A stretch of DNA of 64,000 nucleotides. Origin: Hippopus hippopus (taxonomy: Eukaryota; Mollusca; Bivalvia; Cardiida; Cardiidae). The translations under genes and the position numbers were made by a program. The stretch covers positions 18,271,215-18,335,214 of the forward strand of contig OX328112.1 in assembly GCA_946811185.2 (NCBI GenBank). Reading direction: 5' to 3'. This document shows, in pieces, positions 31,314 through 41,949 of the stretch. The stretch's first letter is position 1. The number at the start of each line of letters is the position of its first letter. The notes beneath the pieces were generated by a model, which searched no databases, was not told the origin of the DNA, and saw nothing but the letters and a program-made list of their open reading frames with translations.

Positions 31314-31766
31314 CAATTTTGTGGTTGCTTTTGTCTACAGTGTTGCAGAGAAGCGGACAATGTAGATCAAAGATCAGGCTGCACGTTTTGTGCAGTCTGA
31401 TCTTGATGTACATTGGTCGCATATTATTGCAAGTTCGTGGTTGCTTTTGTCTAAAGTGTTGCAGAGAAGCGGACAGTGTAGATCAAAGATCAGGCTGCAC
31501 GTTTTGTGTAGCCTGATCTTGATGTACAATGGTCACATATTATTGCAATGTCGTGGTTGCTTTTGTCTACAGTGTTGCAGAGAAGCGGACAATGTAGATC
31601 AAAGATCAGGCTGCACGTTTTGTGTAGCCTGATCTTGATGTACATTGGTCGCATATTATTGCAATTTCGTGGCTGTTTTTGTCTACAGTGTTGCAGAGAA
31701 GCGGACAGTGTAGATCAAAGATCAGGCTGCACGTTTTGTGCAGCCTGATTTTGATGTACATTGGCG
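31314..31766. repeat. Tandem array of four ~116-bp units, each with a family D palindrome
   Basis: The unit starts near TGTTGCAGAGAAGCGGACA at 31341, 31458, 31573 and 31689 (spacing 117, 115, 116). Each carries GATCAAAGATCAGGCTGCAC and its reverse partner. Units are nearly identical, so the array is recent or homogenised. Confidence 0.85.
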
Positions 31767-31832
31767 CAAAGGCAACTAAAGTAGTGAAAGGCGCTATAAG
31801 GGTCAATCGAGTGGCCTCACTATCCTGAATAT

Positions 31833-32013
31833 TCCTCTCTCATCGCTGATCATTGTTTCAATGATGGTTATGTGGGAAAGCAGCCAGTGGCTTGGAAAGA
31901 ATATTGTGCGGAGAACTGGTAAAAGAAACTCCAGGAAAGCATGGATAGGTGCACTGGTCGCCGCGATATAACTGAAATTATGTTGAAAACGGCGTTAAAA
32001 ACCTTAAAACCAA
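31833..32013 (+). mobile_element. 5'-truncated SINE with 16-bp target duplication
   Basis: Body GATCATTGTTTCAATGATGG to ACGGCGTTAAAAACC. TCACTATCCTGAATAT is repeated exactly at 31817-31832 and 32014-32029. Confidence 0.85.
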
Positions 32014-32029
32014 TCACTATCCTGAATAT

Positions 32030-32985
32030 CGACTTTTTCGTTCAAGGGGCACCACTTCAAGAATGCTTTATGTACACTAGGACCATGAACAGCAAACAGC
32101 ATTAATTCTCGGAGTATCTTCACGACGCAACTCTGATGGTTGTATTACTGTATAACCATTTATAAAATCTACCATAGTTGTATTTCTTATATGACCTACG
32201 GTGTAGCAGTGATATAAACCTATCAAATACTTGGTTTTTTTTAGTATTGAATATAGAAATACGAAACTCATGATATAACTATGCAAATTAACCGAGCCAA
32301 TATTCATACGGGCAGTCAAAAACAAAGAAACAAACAAATAATAATAATGATAATAATGACGCTTTATGCCCTGCAAAAAGTAACGTCCAGTTGACATATA
32401 GGACATTTCCAATTCCTACAATAGACAACCTGAAAAATAAAATGTGAGAAATAAAGCACTTGCTCTTTTTCTAACATTTTATTGATTTTATTGACTGAAA
32501 AACTGTATATATATTTGTCTTTTCCGTCGATGCTCCTACCTTGTCACTGGGTGCTATGCTGGTATCTCTAAAAATAGCCTGCACGATACTTGGATAAGCT
32601 CGTCGGGGAAAAAGACGACATCGCCTGTAACTCTGAAGGTGTCACACCACTAATTTTTTGCTACATTGATAACAGAGTGAAATTCACTGTCTTTGACTTT
32701 CTGCGGCTTTTGTTCTTACAAAGTAGGAGCTTTGCTCTTTTTTGCAATAAATGTCCAATGGCATACATAGAATGGTTAAAAATGGCTTCACAACTGATCA
32801 AGACTATTTTTTTTTTTTTGTTACTCCCTACCTCGAACGAAAGTGGATCTACCCTAGGCAAATCGAAGTGAAAAAAAAACTTGTACTGATAGTAGATTGG
32901 TTTCTGTATGTGGTCATATGCACCAAATAGTTCCCTAAAAAACAACTCAATCTTGAACTCAGTTTCCGTTGAGATCATCTAGTCC
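32030..32985. other. Unassigned sequence
   Basis: Short open frames on both strands overlap each other (32590-32978) without splice sites or recognisable motifs. Treated as noncoding. Confidence 0.35.
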
Positions 32986-32998
32986 ACATCAGAAATAC

Positions 32999-33516
32999 CA
33001 TCTTCGCAGGCCAAGGATACTAAGGTAGTACCCTTGGCCGCTCGCCTCTTTAAAAATCGAAGCTGCCGCTGCGCCATTTCATTGGATGCGATCAAAACCC
33101 ATCACGTCCAATCAAACCATCCGTGACAAGAAATCTTTCGCAAAACAGAAAACAATAATGGCGGCGCCCGTCAAAAACGAAAGTTGTCGTGTTTGTGACG
33201 AATATTTGCCAAAAAAGAGTAGACGATCGATATTTAATGAGTTTTTTATAGTTTACGATCAATTATGTGAAATATTAGGACGGGTTCCACAGCCAAATGA
33301 TTGCGAATCATCGTATGTCTGTTCGTCTTGTTTTGATGCATAGCCTAACAAATTTTATTACAAGCATTTTGATTGGTCAGAAATAACATCAGCAAAGGTT
33401 ATGCAACTCGTGATATTCGATAGGTGGCGCAGCGGGAGTTTCGATTTTTAAAGAGGCGAGCGGCCAAGGGTACGTAACGAACAAAGTGGAGTTAGTATCC
33501 TTGGCTTTCAAAGATG
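32999..33516. mobile_element. MULE-like element with long inverted repeats and 9-bp target duplication
   Basis: 518-bp element. The 9-bp direct repeat CAGAAATAC flanks it (32990-32998 and 33517-33525). Ends read CATCTTCGCAGGCCAAGGAT and, in reverse, CATCTTTGAAAGCCAAGGAT. The inverted arms extend to about 33077 and from about 33432, very similar apart from one 14-nt length difference. A 9-bp duplication with long TIRs is typical of Mutator-like elements. The core carries a promoter-like region and a short Cys-rich frame. Confidence 0.7.
33158..33343 (+). CDS. Cys-rich (C-x2-C ... C-x2-C) 61-residue frame inside the MULE-like element
   Basis: ATG at 33158 in the context AATAATGGCGGCGCC opens 61 codons, starting MAAPVKNESCRVCDEYLPKK and ending with CSSCFDA. 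Cys pairs CRVC and CSSC bracket about 40 residues, as in treble-clef or ZAD-like zinc-binding modules. The frame stops directly after the second pair, where such modules normally continue. CCAAT-box sequences on both strands lie 50-90 nt upstream. It looks like a promoter and first exon of a zinc-finger gene carried within the transposon. An element-encoded remnant is the alternative. Confidence 0.5.
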   Translation: MAAPVKNESCRVCDEYLPKKSRRSIFNEFFIVYDQLCEILGRVPQPNDCESSYVCSSCFDA

Positions 33517-33550
33517 CAGAAATACATTTGAAAAGCTTTCTTATATTGCT

Positions 33551-33803
33551 TGCAACACGCGAAAAGGGGCATTCTCACATTTGCGTAAAGTGTCGTCTCG
33601 GATCAGCCTGCGCAGTCCGCGCAGGCTAATCCGAGACGGCACTTTCCGACTACAATAGATTTTGTGCTACAGTAGACTTTCGCAAAACAGAAAATTACAT
33701 AAGAACGGAAAGTGTCGTCTCGGATTAGCATGCGCGGACTGCGCAGGCTGATCCGGGACGACGCTTAACGCAAATGTCCGAATGCCCTTTTTCGCGTGTT
33801 GCA
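33551..33803. mobile_element. Family C hairpin MITE (TGCAACACGC ends)
   Basis: Exact TIRs TGCAACACGCGAAAAGGG / CTTTTTCGCGTGTTGCA enclose two GC-rich palindromes, each CAGCCTGCGCAG-like, separated by about 70 nt. It shares that core with family B but has different ends. Confidence 0.75.
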
Positions 33804-33812
33804 GGCTATATA

Positions 33813-34081
33813 TGAGCCATGCTCTGGCAAAGGGGGGTTAAAGGCATCTCCTTTAAGCATTGTACCAAGCAAGTCTTCACATTAGTATGGATCAACGAAA
33901 TTCGTTTCGTCTAACAACCGACCGAATCATGAAGTAGACTGGTCCTTTAGCAAACAGAAAAAAGATCAACAGAAAAGAAAAAAGTGTCTACCCAGTTCAC
34001 CCTGCGCAGACTGCGCAGGCTAACCTTAATCGATACTCTTTGCAGATGCATTAAACCCCGCTTTTCACAGAGCATGACTCA
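33813..34081 (-). mobile_element. Family B hairpin MITE
   Basis: TGAGCCATGCTCTGGCAAAG to CAGAGCATGACTCA, core CACCCTGCGCAGACTGCGCA. It begins 9 nt after the family C element. Confidence 0.8.
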
Positions 34082-34261
34082 GTTATCTTTTCTGATAAAA
34101 TGGCGCAGCGGAAGTGCTTTATGCCAAGTTCCAAAACAGGACTCTTTTCAACTGTTACGACCCTGAAGCGTTTCGTTTTGGCAAAACATCTTGATTAATC
34201 GTATACAGACCTTTCCAGTTTTACCGATAAATATAGAAGAACACAGTTACAAACTTATACC

Positions 34262-34494
34262 TTTAGCTCTGTACTAAACGACAAAATTTTTTAGACATGT
34301 CTCAATTGAATGAGCTTGCAGGCGTCAAATTAAATGTGGCACAAATGATGAAAATTTTCATTGAAAGGGTAGATAACATTTGGGAAGAGGAGAAAATGCT
34401 TTTTATATGATTTTTTTTTTTCCTTTTCACGAATTCTTATCAGACGGCTTCTTCCTTAGGGTCGTGAACACTGGTAATTGCTAGTAAAGATTAA
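34262..34494 (+). mobile_element. Family A MITE, first of a joined pair
   Basis: TTTAGCTCTGTACTAAACGA to GCTAGTAAAGATTAA. The hairpin is damaged by a T run. TTAA 34491-34494 is shared with the next copy. Confidence 0.7.
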
Positions 34495-34718
34495 CCTTTT
34501 ACTAAACGACAAAATGTTGGACTTACTCACACTGAAATGCATTTGCAGACAACAAAAATATATGAATGAAAAATTGAAATTTGCTATGGGAAGGGTAGAA
34601 AACATTGTGGAAAAAGGAGAATATGCTGGTTACCAGCATTTTCTCCTTTTCCCACAATGTTTTCAAAAATCTTCCTTTTCCGGGTCGTTAAAGGTCGGGA
34701 GTGTGTGGTAACGGTTAA
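34491..34718 (+). mobile_element. Family A MITE, second of a joined pair
   Basis: TTAACCTTTTACTAAACGAC to GTGTGGTAACGGTTAA with a complete hairpin. Confidence 0.8.
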
Positions 34719-35310
34719 GCGATCACGTTGTATTACAACATTTCCAGAGGTGTAGCTCGCAAGTGGCACGCAAGTTGAATAAGGAACGTTAGATATATTA
34801 AATATGTCAAAATTTTATTTGTCACAATCAGACTCGCATAATGTTAAAGTTTTTTAGTTCCTTGATGCTCTGTACCGCTACACAACAAAGGTATCACATA
34901 CGTATTTATTCTCCGTTATTTAGTAAATACACGTATCCACAAAAAAATAGTGTACTTAAAGACGTATATGACAAATTTTTCCAACGGACAGATTTTTTTA
35001 AAACTTTGCACATACAAAGCTCAACATGTCTCTAGGAGATTACAGTAAAAAAAGATGTGGGTCACCGTGCTCGTTTCTGGGAAATTTGCCTTTGAAATAG
35101 GTATATACAGTTCAAAAATTCAGCTTAATTTCTGCACACCCTGTACATGAACAATATTCGACAAAACAATCTTTAGACCTTCATTTTAAACCTGGCAAAC
35201 ATTTCAAACTCTTACAAGCTGTTTCTGACGTGTCATTACAGGTGACTTATAGACTTGTAACAGTATAGGTGTTCTGAAAGAAAAAAAAATTGATCGAGAA
35301 GGAAACATTG
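34719..35310. other. Unassigned sequence
   Basis: Nothing recognised. Confidence 0.4.
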
Positions 35311-36770
35311 TTAGCTCCACTGGCCGAAAGGCCAGCGGGCTTATGTCATGGCCCGGTGTCCGTCGTGCGTCGGTCCGTGCGTTAACTTTTATTTCAAACA
35401 TCTTCTTTTCTGAAACTACTCATCCAATTTTGATGAAACTTCACAGAAATGATCCTGCCATGGTCCTCTTTAGATTTCTTGAAAGAATTTGATTCCTTCA
35501 AAAACTCTGGTTGCCATGGCAACAAAACTGCAAAATATTGAAAATCTTTGAAAATCTTCTTGCCTGAAACCATAAGGCCTAGGGCTACCATATTTGGTGT
35601 GTAGCTTTATCTAGTGGACCTCTACCAAGCTTCTTCAAATTATAGCCCTGGGGTCAAATTTTACCCCGCCCCAGGGGTCACAAGTTTTATATGGGCTTAA
35701 TATAGGGAAAACTTTAAAAATCTTCTTGTACCTAGCCCTAAGGCCTAGGACTACCAAATTTGGCGTGTAGCTTTATCTAGCAGGCCTCTACAAAGTTTTT
35801 TCAAATTATAGCCCTGGGGTCAAATTTGACTCCGCCCCGGGGGTCACAAGTTTTACAAGGGCATATATATGGAAAACTTCATAAAACTTCTCGTACCTAG
35901 CCATAACGCCTTGGGCTACCAAATTTTGCATGTAGCTTTACCTAGTGGGCTTCTACCAAGAGTGCCCAAATTATAGTGGACCTCTACCAAGCTTCTTCAA
36001 ATTATAGTCCTGGGGTCAAATTTGGCCCTGCCCCGGGGGTCACAAGTTTTACAAGGGCTTACTATAGGAAAAAATCTTCTCGTACCTAGCCATGAGGCCT
36101 AGGGCTACCAAATTTTGCATGTAGCTTTATCTAGTAGGCCTCTACCAAGAGGGCCCAAATTGTAGCCCTAGGGTCAAATTTGGCCCTGCCCCGGGGGTCA
36201 CAATTTTTACAAGGGCTTATATAGGGAAAACTTCTAAAATCTTCTCATACCTAGCCATAAGGCCTCGGGCTACCAAATTTTGTATGTAGCTTTATCTAGT
36301 AGGCCTCTACTAAGAGGGCCCAAATTATAGCCCTAGGGTCAAGGTTGGCCCCACCCCGGGGGTCACAAGTTTTACATGGGCTTATATAGTGAAAACTTTA
36401 GAAATCTTCTTGTTACTAACCATAAGACCTAGGGCTACTAAATTTAGCCCTGTCTCAGGGGTCTCATGTTTTACAGGGTCTTTTATTGAGGAAACTTTGA
36501 AAATCTTCTTATTTATAACCACACATTCTAGACCTGTATCATTTGGTATGCGGCTTATCTTATGGACCTCTACCAGGATTCAAGTAATTATAGCCCTGTG
36601 GTCAAAAATGGCTTCGCCCTGGGGTCATAACTTTCTCGTAGGATTTTACAGAAAAAATTTTGTATGTCTTTTAGTTTGAAACCAACTGGCCAAGTATTGT
36701 AATGTTTGGCTTGTAGTGTTTTTACTTAGTAGCCAGTGGAGCGATACACGGCCATCAAGGCCCTCTTGTT
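35311..36770. repeat. Bivalve ~165-bp monomer repeat element
   Basis: A head (GCTCCACTGG at 35314, then GTCATGGCCCGGTGTCCG) is followed by five degenerate monomers marked by GTAGCTTTAYCTAG at 35601, 35767, 35932, 36121 and 36286 (spacing 165-189 bp). The tail has CCAGTGGAGC (36733-36742) and a GGCC hairpin ending in CTCTTGTT. The inverted GCTCCACTGG/CCAGTGGAGC pair marks the element's subterminal ends. Such ~160-bp tandem cores inside mobile elements are known from bivalves (pearl and BIV160-like). The third interval contains a 24-bp partial duplication. Confidence 0.75.
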
Positions 36771-37491
36771 TAGGAAATGGCACAGATACCGGCAAAACAT
36801 TAATGTTTTAAACATTTATACCTTAAGGCAAGATCGATACCAAACTGCAGTTTTCGGTGTAGGAGAGGATAAAGGTTGTGGAACTATATACTCCGTTACA
36901 AAGTCACTAGCCTTTGTTCAGGGACAATTTGAGCTGCGGAAATTTCTGATTGGAATACCGGTAAAACCAAATGATAACGGAGTTTAGAGACTCCGGAAGT
37001 GTGAATAGCAAATTACAGGGCCAAGTTTCACGACAAGGGCACCAGCTCACAGCCCGGATGTTAAGCGTCATTTTGTATAGGACAGAAGGTTGTAACACCA
37101 ATTGGAGATTTTCAGGATTTCTCCAAGAACTAAGAATAATTGATAAAATTGCAGTTTAACGTCCACCTAGTTATGAAGTGAAACTCACGGAGATATTCTA
37201 CATATAACACTAAAAGTTGACATTGATTTCGAACGAAAACGCAAGTCCAATCTATTGCACCGATTTTTGTGGTCAATTCCTGTATATTAACAAACGATAA
37301 ACAAGGTTTCCATCCGCGCTTCATTCACTTTTGTATTATAATGCAGAGCCGTGAGGTCAAACAATTTCAGAGGATCGAATTTCAGCAAATGGGTGAAAGA
37401 CATTCTAAACCTAAAAAGTTTTTACCAGAAAAATTGTCTGTGACAAATCCTCGCTTTCATATATATTTTTGAAGATCCTCTTTGGAAAATG
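36771..37491. other. Downstream flank of the secreted orphan
   Basis: It should hold the 3' UTR of the minus-strand gene, but no AATAAA or ATTAAA is seen on that strand close to the stop. Confidence 0.4.
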
Positions 37492-39924
37492 TTAACCAAT
37501 AAACGCCGAATCGTCACACCAGACTTTTGTAAAGAAGTCAAGCCAAGCGAGGTCAAAACCGTCCCAAAGAGATGCAAGACCAGATCTAGGCGATTGAACT
37601 GAATTTAACATTTCGAATGATGAAGTAACCTTTGCCGGCCCGGTCGTATGCATTGCGGAAATTTGTCTCGCATTTGGTATTATGAAGGTATTGAATCTTC
37701 CTGCTTCAACAGGACTAATATTGACGACATGTCTGTTTCTGTCTTTTATCATACCCTTTGCCAATATAGCCGGATGTAGTCTAGCAGGGCTCTTCTGATC
37801 ACCTTTAGGATAGTCTTTGTTTATTGTCTGATCCCTATTCACTGTGACATTTAACATGTTGCCTTGTGATACCTCGGAGTTTTTGGCCGCTTCCGCAAGA
37901 TGTTTGCCACGTCCTCGCATCCACCGTCCCCTGACAATGGGTTCAACAATACTGTTGTGCCATCGACTCGGCTTAGTGTTGAACATGTGTGATGTTGTAA
38001 TTGTGTTTGGGAGAGATGTTGGAGTCGTCGAATGGATGGTGGTAGGTGACAAACTGATAATAGACTGATCGGTGTTTCGTTGTGTATCAAGATTTGGCCA
38101 TTGTAGAATTTTTGTTACAATTCTTGGAGTGGTTTTCGAAATTATTCGGCTAAAGGTATGAGGTGGAGGCAAGGAAACTTTCCCCGACTTCAGAACTTGC
38201 CTGGGTGTGGGTTTGACGACCTCTGATGAGACAGACACTGCAAACCTAGAATGGTCAAATTTCTGTTGTTGCTCATTTGGTGGCCAGTTAAGAACTTTAG
38301 TAACGATTCCATTTGTAGGGGACTTAGTTGTTACTGGTTTAGCATTATTGATAGTAGGACTCATATCTGACATATGAGAGCTCACAGAATTAGGTAGAGA
38401 AACTGATACCTTTGATGACGATGGCGATTCCGTTGTTTTAGTTTTCAGTTTAGCAGGAAAGCTCCTTTGTGGAGTTTCGATAACTTCAAGTGGAGATAAC
38501 TCTGGAGAGACTGTAATACTTTCCGAAAAGTCCTTTGCTCGAATTTCATTTGTTCCATTAGTAGAGAGTTTACTCAAAGGATTTGTAGCCATGTTAGTAA
38601 GAACATGTTGCGTGAAAAAATTGTCCTTTTTATCTGTATGTGTTGACATTTGGGAATTCGAGGATAACTCATTTTGTATATGGTTCTTTTCATTTCCCGT
38701 AACCTCTGCATGAGTATCTGTAATACCTTCTAAGGTTTGTTGGAGTTCAAACTTTTTCGATTCTGAAGGAGATCCTGTGCTTTGGATATCAGATTTTACC
38801 GCGTTTTCACGGGCTAATATGTTATCTACAAATTGAATGACTCTCTCGTCGTCCGGCTGAATTATGACCGAAGACTTGAACCAAGCCTTGTTGTGGGTAG
38901 TTTGTTCGGCAAAGTTCGTGTCAATATTTGTTCTTAATTCTGAAAACCGACCCATTTTTTGAAAAACAGTATCATTTCCTACAACAGAAGGGCTATTAAT
39001 ATTCAACGTTACGCTTTTGCTGTTGGATCTCTGATCATTATTGGAAAGATCCTTTGATTCATTAGACATTGTGTCCAACGCTGTATGTGACTGTTCATTC
39101 AGTGAAGTATTTATTTCTTGTCGCAGTTTTTCCAAATCTATTAACTCGAACTGTCCTGTCTGCTGCATTGAGTTCCGTAATTGTGCCAAGAACTTCATAA
39201 ATTTTGACCCTGTCCTTAAAGCGGAATGTTCCCTTTGTAGGTTTGTAATAAACTTTTCTCTTGCTTGCTTGTTGAAAGTAATTTCCGATAAACGTGGTCG
39301 ACCATCACCCACTTCATGTTTCTTGCCAGCCAAGTTAAGATTATCCCCACGTACAACCAGTCTCCGTAAAACATCAGAAAAATCTGGAATTTGATTAATC
39401 TTAAGGTGGTCTTGAATTCCTAAAAACTGTCGTAAAATATCGAATGGTGTATCTACAAAGGTGTGATAGCGTAAGAAATCCTCAATGACTTCACGATCAC
39501 CCTGGCTTACATCGTGCAGAAAGAAACTGTTATGAAAGTTGGGTACTTCTCGATTTAATTTTGGAGACAATGAATTAATCTGTTCGTTGACTGTTCTTTT
39601 GTTGGATTTTGTGAGTTTTATCTTCGAATGTTCGGTAGTCGTTTCCTTTCTCGACTTCATCACTCCCATATTTAATTTCACAGTAGCTGCGTCTTTATTC
39701 GGTTTTGTCTGTTGAATGGTAGACATTTCAGAGGCTGTTCCAGCATTCAGCGTTGCATTTAGAATTGCTGACTGTTCATCGGTTATATTCATGTTCGACT
39801 TTGTTATTGGCTTTCCGTTGTCTGTTTTGTTGTTCGCCTTGGAAGGAGGTTCAAGACGTGTCTGTCCATTACAGACAAAGGTATTTATAATCAAAAGAAT
39901 GTAGAATATCTCTTGGGTCTGCAT
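37492..39924 (-). CDS. Secreted Ser/Thr/Asn-rich orphan protein, 810 residues
   Basis: Single long exon on the minus strand, ATG at 39924, stop at 37492-37494. It begins MQTQEIFYILLIINTFVCNG, a clear signal peptide with likely cleavage after about residue 20. The mature protein is rich in Ser, Thr, Asn, Lys and Gln, has several N-x-S/T sequons (NIT, NAT) and long disordered-looking stretches. A more structured helical part lies at about residues 140-275 (for example DREVIEDFLRYHTF and DFSDVLRRLV). A short internal repeat occurs twice, IVTKVLNWP and IVTKILQWP, around residues 555-625. Only one Cys remains after the signal peptide, near the C-terminus (KVWCDD). I do not recognise a family. Composition suits an extracellular, mucin-like or matrix protein, but this is inference. 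A TTAATTCCAG acceptor (AG at 39943-39944) lies 18 nt upstream, so the 5' UTR is probably spliced; donor-like sites lie near 40493 and 40730. Confidence 0.75.
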   Translation of the reverse strand: MQTQEIFYILLIINTFVCNGQTRLEPPSKANNKTDNGKPITKSNMNITDEQSAILNATLNAGTASEMSTIQQTKPNKDAATVKLNMGVMKSRKETTTEHSKIKLTKSNKRTVNEQINSLSPKLNREVPNFHNSFFLHDVSQGDREVIEDFLRYHTFVDTPFDILRQFLGIQDHLKINQIPDFSDVLRRLVVRGDNLNLAGKKHEVGDGRPRLSEITFNKQAREKFITNLQREHSALRTGSKFMKFLAQLRNSMQQTGQFELIDLEKLRQEINTSLNEQSHTALDTMSNESKDLSNNDQRSNSKSVTLNINSPSVVGNDTVFQKMGRFSELRTNIDTNFAEQTTHNKAWFKSSVIIQPDDERVIQFVDNILARENAVKSDIQSTGSPSESKKFELQQTLEGITDTHAEVTGNEKNHIQNELSSNSQMSTHTDKKDNFFTQHVLTNMATNPLSKLSTNGTNEIRAKDFSESITVSPELSPLEVIETPQRSFPAKLKTKTTESPSSSKVSVSLPNSVSSHMSDMSPTINNAKPVTTKSPTNGIVTKVLNWPPNEQQQKFDHSRFAVSVSSEVVKPTPRQVLKSGKVSLPPPHTFSRIISKTTPRIVTKILQWPNLDTQRNTDQSIISLSPTTIHSTTPTSLPNTITTSHMFNTKPSRWHNSIVEPIVRGRWMRGRGKHLAEAAKNSEVSQGNMLNVTVNRDQTINKDYPKGDQKSPARLHPAILAKGMIKDRNRHVVNISPVEAGRFNTFIIPNARQISAMHTTGPAKVTSSFEMLNSVQSPRSGLASLWDGFDLAWLDFFTKVWCDDSAFIG

Positions 39925-39942
39925 TTTCTTTGTATGGTGTCC

Positions 39943-40735
39943 CTGGAATTAAAAAAATTAAAACAAAAAATGGGGGTAAACATTGAACATATCATAAGCA
40001 TAAAAGATACGAGCGTGACAGTTTCATTTCTTACACCTTCTACCTCTGCCCTCCCTTTTTAAGGGTGTTCCAATACAAACATATGGATAAAGATTTCATT
40101 AATCGAGGGTATTACAAAATAGAATGTTAATACATCATAATTTTAGCCTGTCCATGTATATTGCTTTCATACCAAGCTGTGTTCATTATAGGGCTCAAGT
40201 CTTTTTTTTTTTTAATGTCCAAAACTTCAAAGTAACTTGAAGTAAATATATTTTACCCTGCGGGGTCCATATGTTTAGTAGCTTGTGAGATAGATAGGAT
40301 CAAGATACGACTGTATGTAACGCACAGTCTAGTATTTAATCACTATTTTTTTTAAAACCTTTTTAACCAAATGCAAGCTTGAAAATGCATGCATTCCATA
40401 GCATTCTAATATGTTAAGCCTGTAGTATCAGATTGTTCTAAGATGTTTCTTTTCTGCGGTGAAGAAATAGAAGAAAAAAAAAAAAAAGCTTACCCTATAT
40501 GTGATGATGAATTTCTATGAACCCGTGTGTTGAAATGTAATAGAAAAAGATAATAGTCACAATCAAATGAAGCACAGAGAAAAGTGAATAAGAAAATAGC
40601 TTCCCTAGAGGTTTCGATGTTCACGTATTAAGTTTCCATGGACTTTTGAATCGATATTTAATGTAAAAATAGATCTAGTAATAATAAAACACAACTTATA
40701 TGTAGAATTTTTGAAAGAAAATTTCATTACCTTTG
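39943..40735 (-). other. Probable 5' UTR intron of the secreted orphan
   Basis: Read on the minus strand, the segment upstream of the ATG ends TTTTTTAATTCCAG and has two donor-like sites, GTAAGC (40488-40493) and GTAATG (40725-40730). Either could join a noncoding first exon to the coding exon. No TATA or CCAAT box is obvious. Confidence 0.4.
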
Positions 40736-41945
40736 ATGTTGCATACAGTTTCTAAGTACTCCCGTGTCGATGTTGAAAAGTAAATTTATGACGATAATGA
40801 AAACATGCGGTTTACTTGATGTCTAATCTGATTACAAAATACGAAACATAGCTAAACAGGTATTCCCAATTAAGAGACGAATTTAAAAAAAAAGAAAGAA
40901 AAAAAGCAAAGTATGAATATTCATGGATAACGTTAAAAGGAAACACAAAAGGATTGTCTTGGTGTTACTTTTCGTTGACCTTCAGGCGTTTTCCTTTGTT
41001 ACAATGCTGTAAATGTTTACATGTTCAACAACATTGTACTCCAGCCTTCCTCCATATGCTTGCTTCTGTTGGTGGGCTCAGTGTCCGGACGATTGACTTT
41101 GTGGATAATATCACAACGATGGCTTTTGAAGAACAATTTTATTCTGTTGTTATTCCTTGAGACACAAAGTTGATCAAACATTCAAAATCGTAATGAAATT
41201 AAAAAGAGTCATATGTAATTATCTATCCATATCAATAAAATAATTCAGTAAGTCAGAATTGCTGTTTTTTAAACATGATATTTTACTCAAATGTACTTTT
41301 TCTAATGGCCTCGAGGGCAGATTTTATTGTTTGTGCGGAATGCATGTTTAACGATTTTGGGTAATAATGTTACTGTATTAAGAGTTTCTAGCAGCTGAAG
41401 TTTCCCGAGAAAGTAATGCACGACACCCGATCTTGGGTTATACCCAATTAGAATATGGCACAGGATAATTATTACAATCTTACATGCCATAAATATTAAA
41501 ATAAATGCCAAGACTATTCGATAGATAAATTTGGGAATTTCTATCAGACACAAAGTGCATTTGTTGCCTTTTCTACAAATTCTTTTAAACATAATGACGG
41601 CTAACACACCAGATTTTTCCAAGCATTTCTGTATAGTCTGGTTTTGATCTATAATGTCCACTAAGGAGTCTATGAACATTTTACTTTCTTCATATTTTTT
41701 CTTATTCCGTATTCACCAACAAGCATTCTTATTCGCAATTAAGAAAATCAACACAATTTCTGATTGGCTCAGAAATTGTGATTCTTTGAAATAATAATAA
41801 TAATATTAATGATAATGATGAATCTTCTGAGTAACAATGCAATTAAGAGTGAGTGGTGACTACAATTCCTGGCTTATATTTATATGCTTCTTCAAAATCA
41901 TTATCTTCCGTTCAGTGAATCGGTGTCCGATGTTAAATTTTATAC
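40736..41945. other. Unassigned sequence upstream of the secreted orphan
   Basis: Probable promoter side of the minus-strand gene. A 125-codon hydrophobic frame (41302-41679, -) has no supporting features. Confidence 0.35.
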
Positions 41946-41949
41946 CTAC

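Noticed and set aside
31298..31748. Repeated LLLSTVLQRSGQCRSKIRLH frames
   Set aside because: Artefact of the family D tandem array.
31314..31766. CRISPR-like repeat array
   Set aside because: Units are 116-bp full tandem repeats with internal palindromes and no variable spacers, in a eukaryotic genome.
32590..32978. Overlapping 93- and 105-codon frames on opposite strands
   Set aside because: No motif or exon boundary; each is the antisense of the other.
41302..41679. 125-codon hydrophobic minus-strand frame
   Set aside because: No motif, splice sites or promoter; AT-rich sequence readily yields hydrophobic frames.
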